The translations under genes were made by a program, and so were the position numbers. Shown in pieces: positions 57,301-64,000 of a stretch of 64,000 nucleotides of DNA. Every line of letters begins with the position of its first letter. The first letter of the stretch is position 1. Source of the stretch: Cristatella mucedo (taxonomy: Eukaryota > Bryozoa > Phylactolaemata > Cristatellidae); contig WPIO01000083.1 in NCBI GenBank assembly GCA_009760855.2, positions 1,772,501 through 1,836,500 on the forward strand. The letters run 5' to 3'. Below the pieces are notes generated by a model. It was not told where the DNA came from. It saw only the letters and a list, made by a program, of their open reading frames with translations, and ran no database searches.

Positions 57301-59621
57301 CTAGGTCGGGGCGAGCATATAAACCACTAGACCAAACTAGTTCGGTGATGTGTCCTATTCCAAAGTGACCTTTTACTAGACGACCATGTCAGGTCCACAG
57401 TCAAGTCTGCCTACTTTCAGCTACATAGTATTGCTAAAATTCTAGCTAGCTTAGACAGGGATACCACATCCACACACCACATGGACCAATAACTGCCATG
57501 GCCTGGCTTCTTCATACCTAGCTGAACTGCTGCACCAGTTTTAACCTCCTCGTGCCCTTAGGTCCTCTATGAACAGTAAATTAGCTGTTGCATTCCTACG
57601 CTTAAAGACCTATGGTGGTAGAAGCTTTTGTTCTGCATGTCCTAGATTGTGGAACTCACTTCCACAATGCTTATGCAACGACATCTGTTCTCCTGCTGCT
57701 GACTGTGGCACATCCTTTCCAGCCGTCCTGAGCTGCTATTTCCACGCTACTCACTTCTTTGACTGCCTTGCTGACTCAACTACGCCTCTCCTTTTTTCTT
57801 TGTTGCATGAGAGGAAGTCTGTATGTCGGTAAGCCACCGTATTTGGAACCGAAAGCCACTTAGGCCTTCTTTCAAGTCGTCCTATAGAAAACTCTCCGGC
57901 GTAACACCCAGTCTAGTCTTGGAGAAGTTATAGCCGGAAATACATTACATAGCTGCTCATGAATAAATCCTATGTATAAGGTTTGCTACCAGGGGCAACC
58001 GTAATAACTTCCTGCTTGTAGAAAGCCAGTTAGATAAAGTTGTGACTTGTGTGAACTCGATGTGTTGGAGACATGCACCGGGGCACGTGCAGGTGGATAC
58101 TGAGTGGCTCGAGGCGATTTTTTTTTACCGCTGTTGATGCACTTCCGCATGGCCTGGATGGCCGATTCAGAATTCGACTATATAGACCGGACTTTTCTTA
58201 CTGACTATTGGCACGGATGTTCTTCAGCTAGGTGACTGCTCTTTCTCTGCTACCGCAGGTGTGCTCCTACATTATCCTGAAGGAGACGACCAGTATCAAA
58301 GCACTCGGGTGCTGTTTTTATAATAATCTTCGGCTTCGTGTTAGGAGTCGACCAGGAGAAGCTGGCAGGTGCGTGCTCAGCCACCTTCGACTGAGCTATT
58401 CAAGGGCAGCCCTTGACCAAGTGTCTGCTTGTGCACTGCTCGCCTGCGTGGCATGCTGGCCAGCGTCCTTTGCGTGCTATGTCTTGCAGCCACAGCCCAC
58501 AGTAACTCCGCAACCAAAATGGCGTGCACTTAGCTAAGCCCAGCAGCAGCAGCAGCAGCAGCGTCACTCGGGGGCGCATATCTATGCTTTCCGGGGCTGG
58601 TTCATGTCACGTGGTGCATCATGCATGTTCATTCACGTTGACCACCAGGTTAAGCCAGTTCGACCTCCTTGAGAGACGATGGGTCGATGCCCAGCTCAGC
58701 CTCAGTCCTACCGGTGGTGGCTTTCGCATTTGCTGCTGCAATGCTGCCTACACGTCCTAGCTTGAGCCATATCTTTTCGTCATCCAGCTCTGTCTGCGAT
58801 GTATCTCAGGCCTTACGTTTTATAAGCCATTCTCGGTCGAGCAGCTTTGTGCGCGGTTGCAGCGCGGCGAGCGCAGCCGATAGTCTGCTGCTCGTTGACT
58901 GCGATCTGCTGTGCGTCTGTCGAATCAAAGTAGCCCACATTTGTCGCTGTATCCGGCCCTTGCGCTGGCCCGCCTTCGGCACGCCTCGAGCGCCGAAGCG
59001 GCGAGAAGTCGCGTCCATCCTTGTCGCGTGCAGGCTCGCTGTCCGTGGCCGGCGTCGTCTTCGGCGTGCTCGCCAGCCTCGCCGTGGCGCTGAACGCCAT
59101 CTACACGAAGAAGATGCTCAGCGTCGTGGACAACAACGTCTGAAGCTGGCGCTGTACAACAACGTCAACGCCTCCGTCATGTTCCTGCCTCTGATGATGA
59201 TCAACAGCGAATTCGGGAGGTCGCTCGCTTCCAAGGTCTGCTCAGCCCGACGTTATGGGCTGTCATGCTTGCGAGTGGCGTTGCCGGCTTCGCCATCGGC
59301 TATGTAACGGGACTGCAGATCCAGTACACGTCACCGCTGACGCACAACATCTCCGGCACCGCCAAGGCATGCGCACAGACCGTGCTAGCGACAGCCTGGA
59401 ACGTTGCGGGCAGCCCGAAAAGCGCTCTGTGGTGGGCGAGCAACTTCGTCGTGCTCGGCGGCTCGGCTGCCTACACGGCGGTCAAGCACGGCGAGATGAA
59501 GAGCAACCATCAGCACCAGCAGCAGCAGCAGCAGCACAAGGCCGGCTCGCCGGCTGCTGCTGCCGTGGTGGTGGTGGACGTGGGCACCGACGTGGGTGGC
59601 AAGAAGCCGAGCACTGCCTGA
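36290..59621 (+). CDS. SLC35C1: GDP-fucose transporter, SLC35C1 family (three apparent 1-base frameshifts)
   Basis: Six exons with matching phases: 36290-36348, 40018-40078, 51532-51672, 54479-54595, 58259-58368 and 59034-59621. The total is about 358 codons once three single-base indels are allowed for, against 364 in the human protein. Family signatures appear in order: [74 protein letters not shown] and [18 protein letters not shown]. Known role: a ten-helix Golgi carrier that exchanges cytosolic GDP-fucose for GMP and feeds fucosylation of glycoproteins. The indels are one extra T in 58315-58319, one missing G near 59141-59143 and one missing G near 59215-59217. Read literally the gene is broken. 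Otherwise the sequence is well conserved, so base-calling error or very recent loss are both possible. The tail after the last helix is Gln/His- and Val-rich. Confidence 0.95.
37464..38000 (-). mobile_element. LINE F1, 5'-truncated, antisense
   Basis: An (AAT)n tail and 3' box are followed by an antisense C-terminal frame. It includes [10 protein letters not shown]-like and [20 protein letters not shown] sequence, close to the 45-47 kb copies. Truncation is near 38000. Confidence 0.8.
38860..39280 (+). mobile_element. LINE F3 3' end, sense, decayed
   Basis: A 3' UTR-like region ends in AAACGCCTGGATAGAGATGA, GTTCTCTTAGGGAAGGGTGC and an ATT-rich tail. This tail is intermediate between those of SINE B and LINE F1. 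No intact coding sequence remains. Confidence 0.5.
40018..40078 (+). CDS. SLC35C1: SLC35C1 exon 2
   Basis: Acceptor TTTACAG ends at 40017 and donor GTCGGT begins at 40079. One base completes Trp and then [20 protein letters not shown] follows, the conserved first transmembrane segment. The frame continues open through the donor into LINE F2. Confidence 0.9.
40085..41110 (+). mobile_element. LINE F2, 5'-truncated copy in SLC35C1 intron 2
   Basis: It holds the reverse transcriptase C-terminal part of an L2/CR1-type [70 protein letters not shown]. The frame is open for about 320 codons to a stop at 41042. The copy ends in a (CATTA)n tail at about 41087-41109. It is 5'-truncated within about 30 bases of the exon 2 donor. 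With no catalytic YADD block left, it cannot move by itself. Confidence 0.88.
41111..41695 (+). mobile_element. LINE F3 C-terminal and 3' fragment, sense
   Basis: [20 protein letters not shown] and LSELLAPP-like codons follow directly after the F2 tail. A decayed 3' UTR follows, holding a TG microsatellite and TTAGAGATGGAGTTCTTTTG. The block parallels F1 ([20 protein letters not shown]) but diverges in its sequence. Confidence 0.6.
41491..41521. repeat. (TG)n microsatellite
   Basis: TG run with a GCGTGCGTGCG end, inside the F3 3' UTR remnant. Confidence 0.9.
41848..41937 (-). mobile_element. LINE F1 3' tail, antisense
   Basis: (AAT)n then GCACTTGATAAAGCACCCTC and CTAGGCGCTTTACATTTGCT. The copy is truncated right after the box. 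Confidence 0.75.
42325..42412 (+). mobile_element. LINE F1 3' tail, sense
   Basis: AATGTAAAGCACCTAGAAAG, GATTGAGTTCTCTGAGGGCA and a TTATTATT tail, in the opposite orientation to the copy at 41848. About 390 bases lie between the two. Confidence 0.75.
43299..43421 (+). mobile_element. SINE A, head-truncated
   Basis: GGGCAATCCTTTATTGCCTG, GAGGCTCTTCTATCTCTACA and GAGGCTGTTAAATCAGCCGA match the body and tail of the family. The tRNA-like head is largely lost. Confidence 0.65.
44519..45123. repeat. Large imperfect inverted repeat with about 190-base arms
   Basis: The left arm (44519-44709) and right arm (44933-45123) are reverse complements at roughly 85% by eye over 190 bases, separated by about 223 bases. 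Shared strings include TTATGCCAACCA, GATGTAAACCGGAAGCAA and TTTGTCCGACAATC. The right arm and flank carry an antisense 115-codon frame (44964-45311) with no family I recognise. It is not one of the LINE or SINE families listed here. Confidence 0.8.
45420..46368 (-). mobile_element. LINE F1, 5'-truncated, antisense
   Basis: The antisense strand encodes the C-terminal part of an L2/CR1-type reverse transcriptase protein ([54 protein letters not shown]) with frameshifts. It has an (AAT)n tail at the left end and is truncated at about 46368, where the next F1 copy's tail begins. Confidence 0.85.
46369..47725 (-). mobile_element. LINE F1 with reverse transcriptase domain, antisense
   Basis: From the right end, the antisense reading holds [20 protein letters not shown] (the reverse transcriptase block with the first catalytic Asp) and [15 protein letters not shown] with the catalytic YADD box. 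After an internal deletion near 47130 comes the C-terminal block ([38 protein letters not shown]). Frameshifts make it inactive. It carries an (AAT)n tail at 46369. Confidence 0.87.
47735..50265 (+). mobile_element. LINE F1, longest copy, sense, with SINE A insertion
   Basis: It begins with an endonuclease-like C-terminal part ([13 protein letters not shown], then SDHMQIPF at about 47840-47945). The reverse transcriptase region follows, with the catalytic box changed to FYTDDTQLY (about 49200-49225). The C-terminal block is [16 protein letters not shown] and [12 protein letters not shown], and the 3' box lies at about 50195-50265. Many stops and frameshifts are present. A SINE A interrupts it at 48639-48794. 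Confidence 0.85.
48639..48794 (-). mobile_element. SINE A, antisense, inside LINE F1
   Basis: The tail GCTGATTTAACAGCCTC, the body GCTTTCAGTTGGCAATAAAA and the tRNA-like AGGATTCGAGCCCACAACCT in reverse. The LINE sequence resumes on both sides, so the SINE landed after the LINE. Confidence 0.78.
51205..51238. repeat. Perfect 12-bp hairpin next to a TG tract
   Basis: CACTAACGTGCG (51205-51216) and CGCACGTTAGTG (51227-51238) are exact reverse complements with a 10-base loop. A (TG)n tract starts at 51239. Confidence 0.8.
51239..51260. repeat. (TG)n microsatellite
   Basis: A short TG run 270 bases before SLC35C1 exon 3. Confidence 0.9.
51532..51672 (+). CDS. SLC35C1: SLC35C1 exon 3
   Basis: Acceptor CTCAG ends at 51531 and donor GTGAGG begins at 51673. 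Forty-seven codons in phase 0 encode [19 protein letters not shown] and [13 protein letters not shown], matching the second transmembrane segment and loop of the family. Confidence 0.92.
52368..53480 (-). mobile_element. LINE F1 with YADD box, antisense
   Basis: The antisense reading gives [20 protein letters not shown] (about 53400-53460) and [19 protein letters not shown]. The C-terminal block is [20 protein letters not shown] with [14 protein letters not shown]. The 3' box sits at the left end but the (AAT)n tail is weak. It is 5'-truncated and frameshifted. Confidence 0.85.
53955..54117. mobile_element. Antisense F1/B-type tail joined to a sense SINE B
   Basis: (AAT)n and TAGCACCCTAGGAGAACTAA in reverse meet, at about 54018, a sense SINE B that starts GGTTTGACCCATTACGGTTA. 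That copy ends in GAAGCACCTGAATAGTGATT and GTTCTCTTAGGGTGCTATAT. Confidence 0.65.
54479..54595 (+). CDS. SLC35C1: SLC35C1 exon 4
   Basis: Acceptor GTTACAG ends at 54478 and donor GTAAGT begins at 54596. Thirty-nine codons include [28 protein letters not shown] and TTVFNV, diagnostic for the GDP-fucose transporter. Confidence 0.95.
56668..57475 (+). mobile_element. LINE F1 fragment, sense, interrupted by SINE B
   Basis: It encodes a decayed reverse transcriptase region: [32 protein letters not shown], then [12 protein letters not shown] where the family has [11 protein letters not shown], and [13 protein letters not shown]. The similarity resumes after the SINE (GTCAAGTCTGCCTACTTTCA). A local duplication of CCCTACAGTGCAATGGTTCC lies at about 56713-56770. 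Confidence 0.8.
57195..57345 (-). mobile_element. SINE B, antisense, nested in LINE F1
   Basis: A (TA)n-rich end, then TATAGCGCCCCAAGAGAACC, TCTATTCAGGCGCTTCAAAT, GGGGCTCGAGCCCACGACCT and the head up to CACTAGACCAAAC. LINE F1 flanks both sides. Confidence 0.82.
57476..57955 (+). mobile_element. LINE F2 3' end, sense
   Basis: CTTCATACCTAGCTGAACTG, AAATTAGCTGTTGCATTCCT and GTCCTAGATTGTGGAACTCA match F2 at 40660-40820 in order. It ends in ACATTACAT. It directly abuts the F1 fragment. Confidence 0.75.
58259..58368 (+). CDS. SLC35C1: SLC35C1 exon 5 (apparent +1 T frameshift)
   Basis: Acceptor ACCGCAG ends at 58258 and donor GTGCGT begins at 58369. Frame 1 reads [18 protein letters not shown] up to a T5 run (58315-58319). 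The family sequence ([17 protein letters not shown]) then continues one frame over. The exon is 110 bases, where 109 would keep phase with exon 6. Confidence 0.9.
58539..58562. repeat. (CAG)n trinucleotide run in SLC35C1 intron 5
   Basis: Seven consecutive CAG units. The surrounding short intron (58369-59033) holds nothing else I recognise. Confidence 0.9.
59034..59621 (+). CDS. SLC35C1: SLC35C1 exon 6, terminal (two apparent -1 frameshifts)
   Basis: Acceptor GTGCAG ends at 59033 and the stop TGA is at 59619-59621. Three consecutive frames carry the family sequence: [20 protein letters not shown] to 59140, then [16 protein letters not shown] to about 59217, then [18 protein letters not shown] to the end. 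A missing G near 59141-59143 (a Trp codon) and another in the G run 59215-59217 explain both switches. Confidence 0.92.
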
Positions 59622-61084
59622 TGCCCTCCAAAGGTCAAGGTTGACCGTAGGGGCAGTTGGCCTGCTCGTAATCTTTTACTCTCTCAGGTGCGTGCACGGC
59701 CGTTCGGGAGTCGGCAGTACTGTGCGCCCGCTCTGGCGATTTGCCTTTGCTAGCGAATAGTATTGGTTGGCAGTGGCCACGCAGGGATTTCGGGTTGCCC
59801 GGCGTGGTAGGTATGCCATCACTTGCGGTTTACGCGGCATTTGGTGAGCCAGCGTTGCGATTGCATTCCATTTTCGTCACGTGTGACGGTGACAGCGCTA
59901 CTTTTGCCTTCTGCTGCTGCCTATGGCCGAGCCCGTGGTCCTACTGTAAAGCCCAGAGCAAGTGTGCTCTTGGAGCGCTCACGTCACGAGCTGGCTCTCC
60001 CTGCCAGCTAAAGGACTCGTTCTGTTTTACCGTGGCTAATTTTCTGTCAGGAAAGTTTTCTCAAACCAGACTACCCATCATCATCATCATCTCTCTTTCT
60101 CTGTCTCCCTGTGTCTCTGTCCTCTCTCTCTGTGTTTTCTGTCTGTCGTCTGTCCTCTCTATCTCTCCCCTCCCTCGATGCTTTGTTAACCACTACGGCT
60201 GCTCGGAAATAAGGCTTTCAGTGTCAGGCTTGCAGCATTCTCTACCGGTTAGGTGCATGCTGACAATTCTACTTCCGGTCACCGGGTATCGCTCACTGAG
60301 ACCATGCCTTGCTCTTACGTGCTCTGTGGACTAGTATGCACTCGCAGCCTAGGGCAGCACAGAGCCCTTTATGGGCAATGGCTTCTGACCTTCGGTACAA
60401 GTTCAAGATGATTGTAGCATGGAAGCAACAGCTCCAAGGGATCCGGTGACCCAGCTGGCCTGCTGTGGCAGATTCACTCTGCATGGTAGCTGTATATGTA
60501 TTAGTGTATCGGAGTGCACGTGCCGGAAACCTGGTGGCTGTGCCGGCATCAGCTATGCAGTGGGGAGGGGGTGTTTACTAGAGCGATACATCGGTCCTTG
60601 TCTTGGTCAAGGATGCAGTGATAAGGGTAAAGAGTCTTGGACCTGAAGGTTCGATCAAGGAGCATAGCTTCATTAGCCATTGGCAGCGATGGAAACCTCG
60701 AGGCGTCCCCCCCCCCCGACCTTTTAGCCTGAAGCATAATGAACGACTTGTGGGGAACTTGTGTGCATTAAAAACTCGATGGACTGCCAGGGGCATTACA
60801 GGCATCGAGATGGAAAGCCCATTTAAAAAAACCGACATCCACCGCATGTGGTGACCCGTGATCGGCTTCACGAAGTAAGGCGGTTGCCTTTTACGACCTC
60901 GGCCCCGAGGTCGTGGGTTCGAATCCTGCGGTGGGCAATCCTTTAGCGCCAATGCAAGCGGTGGTGATAGCCGCCCAAGGCTCTTCTGTCGCTATACCAA
61001 AAAAGAGGCTGTTAACTCGGCTAGTATTATTATTATTAGTATGTACGAATGAGTTTTTATGAATACACAAACGAAGGCATTCAG
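59622..61084. other. Downstream of SLC35C1: 3' UTR and intergenic
   Basis: It contains CT-rich simple sequence (60080-60180), a C run at 60705-60717 and SINE A at 60858. No exon was recognised. Confidence 0.55.
60858..61024 (+). mobile_element. SINE A, well preserved
   Basis: Head CACGAAGTAAGGCGGTTGCC, palindromic ACGACCTCGG/CCGAGGTCGT, B box GGTTCGAATCC, CCAATGCAAGCGGTGGTGAT, CTCTTCTGTCGCTATACC and GAGGCTGTTAACTCGGCTAG, followed by an ATT tail. Confidence 0.85.
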
Positions 61085-61149
61085 CAATGGGGACTGCAAG
61101 ATGCTCCTACAAAGAAAGGCCACGACAACACATGCCGTGTATGCGGAAG
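61085..61149 (+). CDS. Possible exon with CxxC motif (weak)
   Basis: A CATTCAG acceptor and a strong GTAAGTG donor enclose 65 bases that read DAPTKKGHDNTCRVCGR in one frame, a half zinc-finger-like CxxC. I found no partner exon in the matching phase, so gene and function are unknown. Confidence 0.25.
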
Positions 61150-61639
61150 GTAAGTGATCCTTCTTATCGAATCCTCCGACAAAAAGTTGTTCGAAAAGAA
61201 GTTGGGTCAGCAAATTCTGCAGCAGCAGCACCCGAACGACCGACACAGCTCGACCAACCGACTAGCAACCTGGCAGATGTCGCCTTATGTTGGTGGCACA
61301 ACTGCTGACATAATGACGTTTCGTAATTGCTTGCATTGATGAGTTTAGCTGATTGTCCACGTAGATTACATTTAATGATCCGCGAGGCATCTGGCCGAAC
61401 GTTGCCTTGTCAGCATCGGTTTTGACGGTAACTAAAGTGGAGTGAGTGGAGCCTTTTGGCTTGTCTACCTAACGCAGCGGCTTTGCAGACTCATTAAGAT
61501 ATCCAGATCGGAATTCCGGCGAGCACCGCTCCACTGAAACTGCTCTCCTCTTGTGTGACCAACGACATCGAAAGTAGCCTTAATAATGATGGTGAAGACA
61601 CTGCTGACGTCAGATGCTGAAGCTGTTCAATACGCAGCC

Positions 61640-61735
61640 ACAGCCGCCACTGGTCAGCAAGTTTCCAGCCGTCCTAAACTGCTACTTCCATGCTACTCAC
61701 TTACCTCAACTGTTCTTACCAGCAAAGGTGTGCTG
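61640..61735 (+). mobile_element. LINE F2 scrap, sense
   Basis: CAGCCGTCCTAAACTGCTAC and CATGCTACTCACTTACCTCA match F2 at 40880-40920. It is short and non-coding. Confidence 0.5.
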
Positions 61736-61917
61736 TATTCCATTGCCATGATGGTGGATACCCCAAATTGACTCTCAATACCTGAGGTTCGACAAGAGAG
61801 AAAAGAGTTGCCCTCTTTCCAGAGCCACCACCAGAGCAAAGCGTTCCAGCATGGTCGAAATGAAACCATGGCACCTTTGTCCCTTGCATATTGCTACTAC
61901 ATACCTGATGATTGCAG

Positions 61918-62010
61918 CTCCATTCACTGTCTGAAAGAGATGAACGACTGAGAGTACAGCTTGAATCTGCTATGTCCAAGGGAGGCATATTTAACATGAC
62001 CAGTTTTTGA
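61918..62010 (+). CDS. Possible terminal exon of an unknown gene (weak)
   Basis: A GATTGCAG acceptor is followed by thirty codons (LSERDERLRVQLESAMSKGG then IFNMTSF) and TGA. The charged helical character looks coding and the splice site is good. No upstream exon with matching phase was recognised. It could be the 3' end of a fourth + strand gene or chance. Confidence 0.25.
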   Translation, partial: LHSLSERDERLRVQLESAMSKGGIFNMTSF

Positions 62011-63330
62011 AGTGCATCACGGTGAGCCAGTTACAAAGACGAAACAGAAATGTAAAAAGTAATAAAAGGAGTCACTGTGTCAATCCGATTCAATGGCAGA
62101 TCCAACACTGATCAGCAACGCCACAGCTCCTGGTGCCATAGATAATTTAGGTGACTAGGAACTTTTTAAAGGGAAGGGAGGGGGCGATTGATTTTCCACA
62201 CTGAAGGCTCACTAGGCTCAGCTCCTCAGAATACCACTGCCAGCTGATGTACTCGAGCAGCGGCTTTGCTAAACGCGTGAATGTTCTTGTTCATTTAGTT
62301 TCTATCCACAGAGTCCTTGCGCGGACATGCTATACCACCGATGACTATGTATAGCCGTGTTGCTAATTAAATCGCCCATCCACAGACAAGACTACCTGTT
62401 CAATAGCTCTGCAGCTATCCGATGCTCAGCCATTCAGAAACCGTTTATCTGCTAGGCTAAATGCAAGCCTAGGTGATCCAAGTACAGCTTGCAAACTTTT
62501 ACATTAAGCAGAATCTGCTTGGGAAGGCACTTTCGTTTAAATGTCTAATGGGCCAGCAGTCATCACTCCGACCTTTCACAGTGTCGTAATTGCTATCTTG
62601 AGCTTGGACCTAGTGTTTCGGCTGTTATGAGATATCTCGAGTTTGTCGGCCAATCTGCTGCTGTTAGTAACATGTCTGGGAAATGGAGTATTTTGCACTC
62701 GAGTATCTGGCCAGTGCGTCAAGCACTCAACGAGTGGATGTTTACAAAGTTGATACCAGAACCTGGAATAATTGAAGGGGTTGTCATGTTTCCAAGGTAT
62801 AAGAAGATTTAGCCGGTTTAGAGGCAAAACCTCCAGCACAGTGTCACCCTGGGTCACAACGACAGAAGACAGCTACAAATTATAACAGTTAAGGACCACT
62901 TCAACACCCAACTTAATTGTGCACTACCACTGTGAGAATCTGTCAACCGGACAAAGGTTAGTGCGAACACAGTTTGAAGATAGTTGAATGCACAGGGCAA
63001 ATTGTTACAAATCTATACAAAGTATTTGTTCTCGGCCCAGAAGGCTATGTTGAACAAGGCTAATGAATTGAATACTTAATGGCCTATGGGTATCGTGGCT
63101 TTTGAGTCGATGAGTAAGTTCTGTTTGTTGTTTATTAAGCAGCAGATGAAGGCTTCGGTTTTGCCATCGTTCAAACCAGCGGTATACATGTACATTGACC
63201 AGTTCACCAAAAGCTGAGTTGTAGCAATAAAGCTGGTAGCTTCCTTTGGTGCTGTGGCTCTAAAAAACGCAGATGGTATCAAGGATGAGTTTACTTGAAC
63301 ATTGCTGATAGTGTCGTACAGTGAGAGCAC
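62011..63330. other. Unassigned region with overlapping short frames
   Basis: Open frames on both strands (62576-62857 minus; 62627-62812 plus; 63076-63330 minus) are short and conflict with each other. None has a domain I recognise. The minus frame at 63076-63330 is the most protein-like but has no supporting splice sites I trust. Confidence 0.4.
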
Positions 63331-63499
63331 ACAGCATGGCAGAGGTCACGTTTATTCAAGGGCTTGCGGTGCAAGGCAGTAATTTCAACGGCCTCCCGAA
63401 ACCGGGATTTACAGTAAGGAAGGGGCACGCTTCATCTGTGTATACACTTGCATTAGTACATATCATAATCCGTCGAACCACTTTGGGACTTGGTAGATC

Positions 63500-64000
63500 G
63501 TACCGGCCGGCGGTCTGTGCTGTGCTGGTTTGGGTGGTTTCTGCTCACCAGCTGGCGCCACTCCTGGCCACCGACGGCACCAGCGCCTCGTGATCCGGTT
63601 TGGGGCGCACAGAGGCGTGCGGCTGCTGCGGCAGATTGTGCTTGAACGTCGTCTTGCTGATGCGGTTGGCCTGGCCATCGGCTCTACGAGCAGCTCCGGG
63701 TGCCGTGGCAGGGCGTTGCCATGCCGCGGCTGGACAAAGTCCTGGCTGGTGGCGGCGGTGGCAGCAGTGGCAGCAACGTGGCGGCATTCGGCAGCCATGA
63801 CGACACGTTGCCAGCGCATCAGTGGCGCCACGGTGATCGGCCCCGCTCATCGAGAGCGAACACACGCACTGGCTGCTCCAGCGCGTCTGGCTGAGATGCC
63901 AGCCACGCGAGCTGCTTGTTACGCCCCGCCGCTGGGCGAGCTATTGAGAGAGAGCTAGCCAGCGAGCGAGCGAGCAAATAGCCTCGGCCTACCTGAAGCT
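63500..64000. other. GC- and CpG-rich segment, possible promoter or first exon
   Basis: Base composition jumps compared with the preceding 2 kb, with long overlapping frames in several phases and a (GAGC)n-like run at 63940-63976. It resembles the GC-rich tail exons of Slingshot or a promoter, but no homology was seen on either strand. The window ends here. Confidence 0.3.

Larger units (their letters stand above)
54596..58258 (+). other. SLC35C1 intron 4
   Basis: It holds a sense LINE F1 fragment with an inserted SINE B, joined to a sense F2 3' end (56668-57955), plus a small F1-like scrap near 55205-55265. The stretches 54600-55190 and 55560-56660 contain nothing I can name. Confidence 0.6.

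Noticed and set aside
60858-61024. Functional tRNA gene calls at the SINE heads
   Set aside because: A and B boxes are present, but the acceptor stem does not close, the anticodon arm is abnormal, and each is followed by the same SINE body and tail.
62576-62857. Overlapping plus and minus frames as exons
   Set aside because: They conflict, lack good splice sites in matching phase and show no known domain.
1-64000. CRISPR arrays, operons or bacterial defence genes
   Set aside because: Direct repeats present are microsatellites and transposon tails. Gene structure is clearly eukaryotic.

Overview
This is animal (metazoan) nuclear DNA. It holds spliced genes with GT-AG introns of up to about 11 kb, many retrotransposon fragments, tRNA-derived SINEs and long (TG)n/(CA)n tracts. 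I cannot name the species. The gene set and repeat types fit an invertebrate, but nothing seen here fixes the phylum. There are no prokaryotic features, CRISPR arrays or operons.

Three host genes lie head to tail on the + strand, and I rebuilt their exon structures by hand from splice sites, reading phase and protein similarity. (1) 86-5104: the last three visible exons of an armadillo-repeat protein resembling TMCO6 or importin-alpha; its 5' part is outside the window. (2) 18724-31661: a Slingshot-type cofilin phosphatase in twelve phase-consistent exons (at least 1,340 residues), with the dual-specificity signature HCKMGVSRSAST and a very long low-complexity tail; its first exon was not found. 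(3) 36290-59621: the Golgi GDP-fucose transporter SLC35C1 in six exons from ATG to stop. Its total length is about 358 codons once three single-base indels in the last two exons are allowed for.

The rest is mostly repeats. At least two LINE families of the L2/CR1 type are present, here called F1 and F2, plus tail fragments of a third, F3. Two tRNA-derived SINE families, here called A and B, occur in both orientations. SINE B ends in almost the same 3' sequence as LINE F1, which suggests that it uses the F1 machinery. A non-autonomous Tc1/mariner-like element with intact terminal repeats and TA duplications sits in a Slingshot intron. LINE F2 is inserted just past the donor of SLC35C1 exon 2, and the exon frame stays open into its reverse transcriptase remnant.

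The genes have no evident functional link: a nuclear-import-like scaffold, an actin-regulating phosphatase and a Golgi sugar-nucleotide carrier. I found no convincing new multi-gene system. The best leads are the clustered frameshifts in SLC35C1, a 93-base near-perfect hairpin upstream of Slingshot, the LINE at a splice donor, the shared LINE/SINE tail and a 600-base inverted repeat inside SLC35C1. All family names rest on recognition by eye, not on database searches.
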